From Candidatus Bathyarchaeota archaeon (GTDB lineage Archaea; Thermoproteota; Bathyarchaeia; Bathyarchaeales; UBA233), in assembly GCA_023488835.1 (NCBI GenBank), contig JAMDCS010000038.1, positions 1 through 6,513 of the forward strand: a DNA stretch of 6,513 nucleotides. Reading direction: 5' to 3'. Made by a program: the position numbers and the translations under genes. The notes under the pieces are model-generated. The model ran no database searches. It was not told the origin of the DNA and saw only the letters and a program-made list of their open reading frames with translations. Positions 1-4,596 of this stretch are shown one piece after another. How positions within the stretch are numbered: position 1 is the stretch's first letter; every line of letters starts with the position of its first letter.

Positions 1-1
1 A

Positions 2-349
2 AGAAATTCAAGCCAATTAACACAAGGAATGCAAAGATTAGCCCCAAAAGTCAAAGATGGCTGGATTTACAAGCCAAAAAAGGAACGTGCATGGATAGGT
101 TTCGGTTTGAAAAACCGAGAACAAGCATCAATGGAACAGATGGAACAGATAGAACAGCAAAATATTCTTAGTAATTTTTCTGAAAACTCAGAAAATAAAA
201 AGAATAAAAATAGTGTTCCAAGTGTTCCATCTGTTCCAAACGAAAGCCAACTAAACATAATCACCGAAGAATCAGGATTAAGGCATATTGAGGTAAATCC
301 TGAAGTCTATAAGGATCGTTTGTGCGGGTCCGATTGCGGAAAACTATGA
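2..349 (+). CDS. C-terminal part of an unrecognised protein, possibly a replication ATPase/primase tail
   Basis: The frame is open from base 2, so this is the 3' end (115 visible residues) of a longer gene; the first Met at 29 need not be the start. The opening segment (LTQGMQRLAPKVK, then GWIYKPKKERAWIGFGL) reads like a small winged-helix module of the kind that ends plasmid and phage replicative helicase/primase proteins. A low-complexity stretch follows, with MEQMEQIEQ and, about 25 residues on, SVPSVPSVP. I recall such GGAACA-encoded repeats near the C-termini of replication proteins on mobile elements, but this is resemblance only. The last four codons and the TGA stop lie inside the large palindrome at 339-575, so the natural C-terminus may have been replaced. 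Coding status is fairly likely; function is weakly supported. Confidence 0.5.
   Translation, partial: RNSSQLTQGMQRLAPKVKDGWIYKPKKERAWIGFGLKNREQASMEQMEQIEQQNILSNFSENSENKKNKNSVPSVPSVPNESQLNIITEESGLRHIEVNPEVYKDRLCGSDCGKL
132..238. repeat. GGAACA-unit repeats in opposite orientations
   Basis: TGGAACAGA occurs at 132-140 and 141-149 with a degenerate third copy from 150. The complementary units ending in GTTCCA occur at 214-220, 221-229 and 230-238. TGGAACAGATGGAACA (132-147) is exactly complementary to 223-238, giving a 16-bp stem. Between the arms is a second hairpin, TTTTCTGA (176-183) with TCAGAAAA (188-195) and a 4-nt loop. The DNA lies inside a reading frame, where the two orientations encode MEQMEQ and VPSVPSVP. 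Confidence 0.8.
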
Positions 350-399
350 CAATTAGGGCAAGGCTCAGGAGCTAAAGTGTGAATAACCCTATGCCCCAT
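307..399 (-). pseudogene. Mirror copy of the zinc-ribbon gene start, truncated
   Basis: The left arm of the palindrome duplicates, on the minus strand, the GAGGAGG ribosome binding site, the ATG (at 399) and the first 20 codons of the gene at 515-706. Past the arm boundary at 339 the sequence is unrelated. The frame adds ten residues (PQSDPHKRSL) and stops at TAG (309-307), giving 30 codons with only the first CxxC pair. It is not a functional zinc ribbon. It is either a duplicated gene fragment or a by-product of an assembly fold-back. Confidence 0.4.
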
Positions 400-440
400 C
401 AATAAGCCTCCTCACTTGGCAAAGGAGCCCTCCAACCATA

Positions 441-473
441 ACACTTTAGCGGCATCCGATGCCGCTAAAGTGT
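441..473. other. Central inverted decamer site inside the palindrome
   Basis: ACACTTTAGC (441-450) and its complement GCTAAAGTGT (464-473) flank a 13-nt spacer that is itself a perfect inverted repeat around C457. The same decamers recur at 371-380 (GCTAAAGTGT) and 534-543 (ACACTTTAGC), so four copies alternate in orientation at symmetric distances. Paired short inverted sites around a short spacer resemble the core sites of tyrosine recombinases, and an integrase-like gene lies 130 bp to the right of the palindrome. No binding is shown by the sequence; the outer symmetry follows automatically from the palindrome. Confidence 0.35.
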
Positions 474-500
474 TATGGTTGGAGGGCTCCTTTGCCAAGT

Positions 501-507
501 GAGGAGG
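501..507 (+). promoter_or_regulatory. Strong ribosome binding site fixing the start at 515
   Basis: GAGGAGG lies 7 nt before ATG 515, a near-ideal match to the archaeal anti-Shine-Dalgarno sequence. This favours ATG 515 over the TTG at 512. The site is inside the right arm of the palindrome, so any transcript running in from the left could lock it into a very stable hairpin. Confidence 0.75.
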
Positions 508-514
508 CTTATTG

Positions 515-706
515 ATGGGGCATAGGGTTATTCACACTTTAGCTCCTGAGCCTTGCCCTAATTGTCATAGTTTTCTGTTGAAGGTTTTCTATGTCGGTCA
601 ATCCTGGATTGTTGATCGAGTGGTTTGTGGTAAATGTGGTTTTTCTCCATTGAAGAGAGAGCGCTATCGCTGGGAAACCAATGTTGTGCAAGAGGGAGAT
701 TTTTAG
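515..706 (+). CDS. Small zinc-ribbon protein, 63 aa
   Basis: This small protein has two CxxC knuckles, CPNC (residues 14-17) and CGKC (38-41), separated by a beta-rich segment (LLKVFYVGQSWIVDRVVC). That is the usual layout of a four-cysteine zinc ribbon. A basic patch (PLKRERYR, 45-52) and an acidic tail follow. The likely role is nucleic-acid or protein binding; no specific family is recognised. ATG 515 is preferred for its GAGGAGG site at 7-nt spacing. The gene ends in TAG directly abutting, in the same frame, the TTG start of the integrase, whose own N-terminus is also a zinc ribbon. The pair could be translationally coupled, or remnants of one longer gene split by a stop. The first 20 codons lie in the palindrome. 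Confidence 0.7.
   Translation: MGHRVIHTLAPEPCPNCHSFLLKVFYVGQSWIVDRVVCGKCGFSPLKRERYRWETNVVQEGDF
692..698 (+). promoter_or_regulatory. Ribosome binding site for the integrase TTG start
   Basis: GAGGGAG lies 8 nt before TTG 707, inside the last codons of the upstream zinc-ribbon gene. It supports independent initiation or reinitiation at 707, rather than readthrough of the TAG at 704-706. Confidence 0.6.
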
Positions 707-1873
707 TTGGAACACCAAGCCCAAACCGCTATAGTTTGCCCTGAATGCTTAAGCGAGAAATTCTTTAGGGATGGTAAACGGAAACTTGCAAACGGTGAAA
801 CAACTCAAAGATATATTTGTCGGGAATGTGGCTACCGCTACACGTTACCTACTAGTTTAAATGCTGTCCTTGACAATTCAGAGAGCAGCCAAATAAGCGC
901 CTTAAAGGTGAAAAACTTGGCTTCAGCACAAGAAACCAAAACTTGTGCGAGAGATGCACAACTGCCACCAGACGCAGCCGGATTAATAGCGCAGTTCCTA
1001 GCGTACCTTGACAAAGAAGGCTTTGCAAAAGAAACCGAATACCCCAACTTGATTAGAAGGCTTGCACGATTAGGAGCTAACCTCCGCGATCCCGAAAACG
1101 TCAAAGAATTCATTGGCAAAATGACTGTCAAAAACGGCATGAAAATGCAGTATGCTTATGCTTACAATGCTGTTGCAACTATGCTAAAAATAGAATGGGA
1201 CCAGCCTAAATACAAACAAGAAGAAATAATTCCCTTCATACCTGATGAAACAGAACTTGATGCATTAATCAACGCAGCAAAAAGCAAACGATTAGCCACA
1301 TACCTTCAAACATTGAAAGAAACCTATGGCGATCCAAGCGAAGCTCTAAGAATAGAATGGATAGACATAAACGAAAAAGAGCAAACAATCAAAATAAACC
1401 ATCCAGTTAAAGGACACCTGCCCCGAACGCTTCAAGTATCCAGTCGCTTGTTATCGATGTTAAGCTGTTTGCCACATGACTCAGCAAGGGTTTTCAACGT
1501 TAAATATGACGGTATAAGCGCAACCTACGCAAAACTAAAGAAAAGACTAGCTCAAACACAACAAAACCCGCGACTCTTAGCCATTGAACTAAGAACTTTC
1601 CGACATTGGGGAGGCACCCAGGTTGCATGGCATACAAACGGAAACGTACTCCTAGTTAAGAAACTGCTCGGTCATAAGAAAATCGAAAACAGCATGAAAT
1701 ACATAGGAATGATAAATTTTAAAGCTGACGATTTCGAGACGACAAGCGCAACCACTGTAGAAGATATATTAAAACTTGGCCAAGCTGGATGGGTTGAATA
1801 CTCAGTTGTTAAAATAAACAGCGCTGAATTTCATTGTTTCCGCAAGTCCAAGAGGTTCGCGAACTATGTTTAA
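707..1873 (+). CDS. Zinc-ribbon tyrosine recombinase/integrase with altered catalytic residues
   Basis: This looks like an archaeal site-specific recombinase, 388 aa. Residues 8-48 form a zinc ribbon (C11, C14, C38, C41) of the type seen at the N-terminus of transposases and archaeal integrases. Residues 90-165 resemble the SAM-like DNA-binding core domain, and 175-340 the catalytic domain. Visible catalytic elements are a beta-hairpin Lys (K235), box II as RTFRH with R299 and H300, the LLGH histidine (H323) and the nucleophile Y332. After Tyr comes the extension this group usually carries (INFKADDF, then a final segment ending CFRKSKRF). In LKETYGDPSEALRIEW the residue aligned with the essential first Arg (usually TG-x-R-x-x-E) is D209, and the usual box II His is R296. 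It may be inactive or use unusual chemistry. TTG 707 is chosen for the GAGGGAG site and because the zinc ribbon begins just after it. Confidence 0.88.
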   Translation: MEHQAQTAIVCPECLSEKFFRDGKRKLANGETTQRYICRECGYRYTLPTSLNAVLDNSESSQISALKVKNLASAQETKTCARDAQLPPDAAGLIAQFLAYLDKEGFAKETEYPNLIRRLARLGANLRDPENVKEFIGKMTVKNGMKMQYAYAYNAVATMLKIEWDQPKYKQEEIIPFIPDETELDALINAAKSKRLATYLQTLKETYGDPSEALRIEWIDINEKEQTIKINHPVKGHLPRTLQVSSRLLSMLSCLPHDSARVFNVKYDGISATYAKLKKRLAQTQQNPRLLAIELRTFRHWGGTQVAWHTNGNVLLVKKLLGHKKIENSMKYIGMINFKADDFETTSATTVEDILKLGQAGWVEYSVVKINSAEFHCFRKSKRFANYV

Positions 1874-1925
1874 GCAATCAGCCGAGCGCCAACATGTAGG
1901 CAATAAAGGCAGAACAAAGTCGATA

Positions 1926-1935
1926 AAGTTATATC
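1926..1935 (+). promoter_or_regulatory. Weak box A-like element before the radical SAM gene
   Basis: AAGTTATATC lies in the 130-bp gap after the integrase. An archaeal start site about 25 bp downstream would give a leader of roughly 45-50 nt before ATG 2004. The match to the box A consensus is modest; the rest of the gap shows nothing else I can support. Confidence 0.3.
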
Positions 1936-2003
1936 TTCCTGTTGACTGACTAGACTTTTGCCCTGAGTGCAGTTTTAGAGGATGGGCTTATGAGGAACAG
2001 TAA

Positions 2004-3479
2004 ATGGCAGATGTGCTTTTAACTGCTGACAGAACATTAATGAGTAATTACCATCAAAACGAATTTCTAGGTTTTGGCACATGTGCTCCTCCAAATTTTG
2101 TTCCTGAATGGCTCTACAGCTACCTTTTTTTTCCGCCGCTAAAAACAAGCAATGGACAACCATGGACAGCACCGTACGGCTTGAGAAAAACTGAAGCCCA
2201 ACTTCTAAAAGAAGGCTTCAAAGTGGAAACTTTAGGTCCAACCCACCTTGGAAACGCTTTAAAAGACGCAAAGGTCCTGGGCATCCATGCTATGGATCCG
2301 TTTGGTTTAGGTCCAGCATCCACCACTCTTGCATCCATTTTCAAAAAAGAGCCATACCTTGCAAAACATTTTCAAGCCTTACTGCAAAGCCCAGCAATCA
2401 AGAAGGCAAAACAAAACGGGTTAAAAGTCATTGTCGGTGGACCTGGCGCGTGGCAGTTTCGCTTCCGCGAAAAATCAGTTAACGATTTGGATATTGACTG
2501 CGTGGTGGAGGGAGAAGGAGAAAATGTGGTTGGTAAACTCTTCAAGGCAGCCATTGAAGGTCAAGAACTCCCCCACCACTACGAAGTCAGCGTTGGCGAA
2601 GTACCAAGTTTAGAAGAAATCCCCGACATCGTACAGCCCTCAATCAATGGCTTAATCGAAATCGGAAGAGGCTGCTGCAGAGGCTGCCAATTTTGCAACG
2701 TTACTTTGCGACCGTTAAGGTGGTACCCGATTGAGAAAGTCGACCGCGAATTGAACGTTAACTTGTCTTCGGGTAAGGTTACTGGTGCTTGTCTTCATTC
2801 AGAGGATGTTATGCTGTATGGTTCAAAGAATACCGTGCCAGACAGTGAGAGGCTTTTGGCGTTGCATAAGCTGGTGATGAAAAAAGTTGATGGCATAAGC
2901 TGGAGCCATTGCTCTTTGGCTGCGGTGGCGTCGTCGCCTAAGCTTTTCTCTGAGTTGGCAGAGCTTATTTTGCAGAAGCAGGCGTGGTGGGGTGCGGAAG
3001 TAGGCATCGAGACTGGTTCGGGCGAGGTGGCTAAGAAGATTATGCCTGCGAAGGCTCATCCGTTTAGGGCTGAAGATTGGCATGATGTTGTAGTGAATGG
3101 CATGGGTTTGATGCATGATAACAAGTTGGTTCCAGCTTGTACGTTGATTTTGGGGTTGCCTGATGAGCGAGAGGAAGATATCATAAAAACAATGGATTTA
3201 ATTGATGATTTGAAGGACATGCGGAGTCTGATTGTGCCCCTGTTTTTTGTTCCTTTGGGCAAGCTTAAGAATGAGGATTGGTTCACGCAAACCAAGCTAA
3301 GCGAGATGCACAGGCAACTGCTGGTTTTGTGTGTTGAGCATGATTTTTACTGGGTTGACAACTTGCTTGATTGGTCTTTTTCAGGCAAATGGTATTCGCC
3401 CATCATGAAAGAATTCTACAAGGGTTTTTCGGCGATAGCTAAGCATAAAGTGCGGCAAATTAGAATAAACCACTTTTAA
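2004..3479 (+). CDS. B12-binding-domain-like radical SAM protein, 491 aa
   Basis: This is a radical S-adenosylmethionine enzyme. C224, C228 and C231 (CCRGCQFC) form the CxxxCxxC motif that binds the 4Fe-4S cluster. Other radical SAM barrel elements are GIETGS (334-339) and LILGLPDEREEDI (381-393). The N-terminal half resembles the cobalamin-binding Rossmann domain of class B enzymes: VLGIH (91-95), VIVGGPG (142-148) and VVEGEGE (167-173). It lacks the DxHxxG motif, as many such enzymes do. The opening ADVLLTADRTLMSNYH and GFGTCAPPN look like a conserved archaeal orthologue group, but I cannot name its substrate; methylation, methylthiolation or another radical modification are all possible. 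The start is ATG 2004, with GAGGA at 1992-1996. Codon use changes sharply after about residue 232. The gene reads convergently with no neighbour and seems monocistronic. Confidence 0.92.
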   Translation: MADVLLTADRTLMSNYHQNEFLGFGTCAPPNFVPEWLYSYLFFPPLKTSNGQPWTAPYGLRKTEAQLLKEGFKVETLGPTHLGNALKDAKVLGIHAMDPFGLGPASTTLASIFKKEPYLAKHFQALLQSPAIKKAKQNGLKVIVGGPGAWQFRFREKSVNDLDIDCVVEGEGENVVGKLFKAAIEGQELPHHYEVSVGEVPSLEEIPDIVQPSINGLIEIGRGCCRGCQFCNVTLRPLRWYPIEKVDRELNVNLSSGKVTGACLHSEDVMLYGSKNTVPDSERLLALHKLVMKKVDGISWSHCSLAAVASSPKLFSELAELILQKQAWWGAEVGIETGSGEVAKKIMPAKAHPFRAEDWHDVVVNGMGLMHDNKLVPACTLILGLPDEREEDIIKTMDLIDDLKDMRSLIVPLFFVPLGKLKNEDWFTQTKLSEMHRQLLVLCVEHDFYWVDNLLDWSFSGKWYSPIMKEFYKGFSAIAKHKVRQIRINHF

Positions 3480-3487
3480 AACGACTA

Positions 3488-3497
3488 AGCTTAAATA
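3488..3497 (+). promoter_or_regulatory. Box A promoter of tRNA-Asn
   Basis: AGCTTAAATA is a good archaeal box A match centred about 45 bp before the tRNA 5' end. It would place transcription start near 3518-3522 with a short 5' leader for RNase P to remove. It begins only a few bases after the stop codon of the radical SAM gene. Confidence 0.65.
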
Positions 3498-3536
3498 GTC
3501 TTGTGGAACTGAAAGTGGCAGAAGCACCAATGATTT

Positions 3537-3613
3537 GCCGCCGTTGCACAGCCCGGTAGTGCAACTGACTGTTAATCAGTAGGTCAAAGGTTCGAGTCCT
3601 TTCGGCGGCGCCA
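3537..3613 (+). tRNA. tRNA-Asn (anticodon GTT), CCA encoded
   Basis: A full cloverleaf can be drawn. The acceptor stem is GCCGCCG (3537-3543) with CGGCGGC (3603-3609). The D stem is GCAC (3546-3549) with GTGC (3559-3562) around a loop containing GG. The anticodon stem is ACTGA (3564-3568) with TCAGT (3576-3580), holding anticodon GTT at 3571-3573 in the loop CTGTTAA. The variable loop is AGGTC. The T stem is AAAGG (3586-3590) with CCTTT (3598-3602) around TTCGAGT. The discriminator is G3610, followed by encoded CCA (3611-3613). There is no intron. It decodes Asn AAC/AAU codons. The nearby integrase is not flanked by a second copy of the tRNA 3' end in this window. Confidence 0.97.
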
Positions 3614-3647
3614 ACTTTTCCATTTCCTTGCGGGGGAGTTGCCTGTT

Positions 3648-3668
3648 CTTTTTTTGTGTTTTTTGTTT
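3648..3668 (+). terminator. T-rich terminator after tRNA-Asn
   Basis: Runs of T (seven near 3649-3655, then six, then four, broken by single G bases) begin about 35 nt past the tRNA 3' end, which is the usual archaeal termination signal. The tract lies in the loop of a long stem: GGGGAGT plus TGCC (3633-3643) can pair with GGCA and ACTCCCC (3684-3698) around a short bulge. Confidence 0.6.
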
Positions 3669-3775
3669 TGGGTTATAATATGTGGCAATAGACTCCCCTG
3701 TTTTCTCCATAATTTATATCAGCGCTAACTTGCTTGCTTTAAAATTAGGTATTTTTTAGGTTATTTTGGGAATAA

Positions 3776-3785
3776 ACAATATAAG
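3776..3785 (+). promoter_or_regulatory. Probable box A element for the 76-aa gene
   Basis: ACAATATAAG lies 41-50 bp upstream of ATG 3826, so transcription would begin around 3807-3812 and leave a very short leader. A second TATA-like element, AATTTATATC (3711-3720), is farther away and would give a leader of about 80 nt. Confidence 0.4.
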
Positions 3786-3825
3786 TTAGGCAAGGGTTAA
3801 GTTGCTTGGAGAAGGTTTTGTTTTT

Positions 3826-4056
3826 ATGGAGCGTAAAGAGGCAGTCGCCATTTTGAAAGAAATGGTGGGTTGTGATTTAGGTGATCTTTCGTGGGTCTCG
3901 CTGCAGGAAAGAGCGCTTGGGGATTATCTGCTTCAGATTGGAAGCGGTTATGACCGTCAAGCTATAGAGGATTTTATCGAGAAAAATAATTTAGCGTTTG
4001 AAGAGGATGCGGATAAACGCTATTTGGTTATCTGCAAACGCCAATCAACTCAATAA
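3826..4056 (+). CDS. Hypothetical protein, 76 aa
   Basis: This is a small, charged, soluble protein with no signal peptide, membrane segment or cysteine motif (the two Cys are isolated). Its predicted order is an N-terminal helix (MERKEAVAILKEMV), a strand-rich middle (SWVSLQ, GDYLLQIG), a second helix (DRQAIEDFIEKNN) and a last strand (RYLVICKR). That suggests a small alpha/beta fold. I do not recognise the family, though short proteins of this style are common in Bathyarchaeia-like genomes. ATG 3826 is preferred to TTG 3802, because GGAGAAGGT (3808-3816) lies 9 nt before it and the TTG may lie upstream of the transcription start. G/T-rich codon use matches the second half of the radical SAM gene. 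It stands alone, between the tRNA and a long non-coding stretch. Confidence 0.72.
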   Translation: MERKEAVAILKEMVGCDLGDLSWVSLQERALGDYLLQIGSGYDRQAIEDFIEKNNLAFEEDADKRYLVICKRQSTQ

Positions 4057-4352
4057 AGAGCCCCTACAAAAATTATCAGGTCAGGTTTTCTGTCTTGTTT
4101 GTTTAGGATTTCTATAAACTGCAAATTATTCCCAAGTTTTTTGTCAACCAGCTATTTTTTAGTTTGCCCTTTTTTATTCTCTATTGATGTTTCTTTTTCT
4201 GGTGTTCGGGACTTTTTATATTTCCTTAGTTAAATCCGTTGCAATAATTATGCGGTTAGCCAAGAGCATTTAAGAGCGCACAGTTGCGGGTTTTTCTGTG
4301 TGAGGGTTGTTTTGGGTTAGTTGCATCTTTACTCATGGTTTTTTTATGCAAA
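4057..4352. other. AT-rich intergenic stretch, no convincing gene
   Basis: This is the first part of a 540-bp gap. No frame here has a plausible start, ribosome site and length. It contains the T-tract terminator at 4137-4175, a TATA-like element (CTTTTTATATTT, from 4212) with no gene behind it, a weak CACAG/CTGTG stem (4279-4283 with 4296-4300) and a TTGCAT/ATGCAA stem (4321-4326 with 4346-4351) next to a seven-T run. A short untranslated RNA from about 4240 to 4347 is possible but unproven. Confidence 0.5.
4137..4175 (+). terminator. Multiple T-tract terminator after the 76-aa gene
   Basis: Three runs of six T (4137-4142, 4155-4160, 4170-4175) occur within 40 nt, starting 80 nt after the stop codon at 4056. 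Clustered T-tracts without a GC stem are the usual archaeal intrinsic termination signal. Confidence 0.55.
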
Positions 4353-4361
4353 ATACTTAAA
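4352..4361 (+). promoter_or_regulatory. Box A-like element before the structured leader
   Basis: AATACTTAAA resembles an archaeal box A. A start site about 25 bp downstream (near 4380-4386) would give a leader of roughly 210 nt before ATG 4597, including the large hairpin at 4426-4499. It would not include the first strand of the 4361-4398 hairpin. Confidence 0.35.
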
Positions 4362-4398
4362 AGATGTACAGATGAGAAATGGAGGCTGTGCACATCTT
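4361..4398 (+). ncRNA. Hairpin upstream of the surface-protein gene
   Basis: AAGATGT plus ACAG (4361-4371) pairs with CTGT and ACATCTT (4386-4398), leaving a 2-nt GC bulge and a 14-nt loop. The 4361-4366 strand could instead pair with CATCTT at 4324-4329, so two folds are mutually exclusive. Whether it is transcribed depends on which promoter is used. No known riboswitch class or C/D-box pattern is recognised. Confidence 0.35.
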
Positions 4399-4425
4399 GG
4401 GGATGAGAGAAGAGGCTTAATGTCT

Positions 4426-4499
4426 AGCTAAATTTGGTTTTTATTTCAGGTCCACCTCCGTCAGGAGGGGATTTGTTAGTGTGGACTCCAAATTTAGCT
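4426..4499 (+). ncRNA. Long structured element, probable 5' leader or small RNA
   Basis: A perfect 12-bp outer stem, AGCTAAATTTGG (4426-4437) with CCAAATTTAGCT (4488-4499), encloses a U-rich internal loop. Inside it is a second stem, GTCCA (4450-4454) with TGGAC (4482-4486). At the tip is a GC-rich hairpin, CCTCC (4455-4459) with GGAGG (4464-4468) and a GTCA tetraloop. Three nested helices in 74 nt with no reading frame point to a folded RNA. The apical GGAGG is a Shine-Dalgarno-like sequence held in a stem, but no start codon follows it closely. It ends 97 nt before the secreted-protein gene. It matches no RNA family I can name. Confidence 0.5.
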
Positions 4500-4596
4500 T
4501 TGTTGATTTACTTTTAGCTCAATGTTTTGTTGAGGCAGGTTTGTTTCTGTGAACGTTCAATCCAAAAATTAGAATTCCGCAAGGAAGACTGAGTAA

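Larger units (their letters stand above)
339..575. repeat. Exact 237-bp palindrome with 118-bp arms and a 1-nt centre
   Basis: I compared the arms base by base: 339-456 is the exact reverse complement of 458-575, with C457 the only unpaired base. Symmetry stops abruptly at 338/576, and I see no target-site duplication at the edges. The right arm is the natural context of the 515-706 gene, carrying its ribosome binding site and 5' coding sequence. The left arm is therefore probably the inverted copy, cutting into the end of the 2-349 frame. Possible origins are a template-switch duplication, a recombination or telomere-like site, or a chimeric fold-back in amplification or assembly. An exact palindrome of this size is unstable in most replicating DNA, so artefact must be considered first. 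Confidence 0.97.

Noticed and set aside
132..238. CRISPR array
   Set aside because: The repeat units are 9 bp with no spacers and are inverted between clusters; no array architecture exists anywhere in the window.
67..264. Minus-strand frame of 65 codons opposite the first coding region
   Set aside because: It is the complement of the GGAACA repeat region, gives low-complexity protein (CSICSICSI), and has no supporting start context.
512..514. TTG as start of the zinc-ribbon gene
   Set aside because: ATG 515 is one codon later and has ideal 7-nt spacing from GAGGAGG.
339..575. Palindrome as a transposon with terminal inverted repeats
   Set aside because: The arms meet with only one base between them, so there is no cargo, and no target-site duplication is visible at 338/576.
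2823..3116. Minus-strand frame of 97 codons inside the radical SAM gene
   Set aside because: It is overlapped fully by a gene with clear cofactor motifs; the composition is Arg/His/Leu-rich, typical of an antisense shadow.
3802..3825. N-terminal extension of the 76-aa protein from TTG 3802
   Set aside because: The likely ribosome site (3808-3816) falls inside the extension, and the box A position puts the transcript start near or after the TTG.
4335..4406. Short frame of 23 codons starting at ATG 4335
   Set aside because: It has no ribosome site, overlaps the paired strands of the 4361-4398 hairpin, and has no recognisable protein character.
4361..4425. C/D-box guide RNA
   Set aside because: GATGAGA-like sequences resemble box C, but no CTGA box D lies at a suitable distance.
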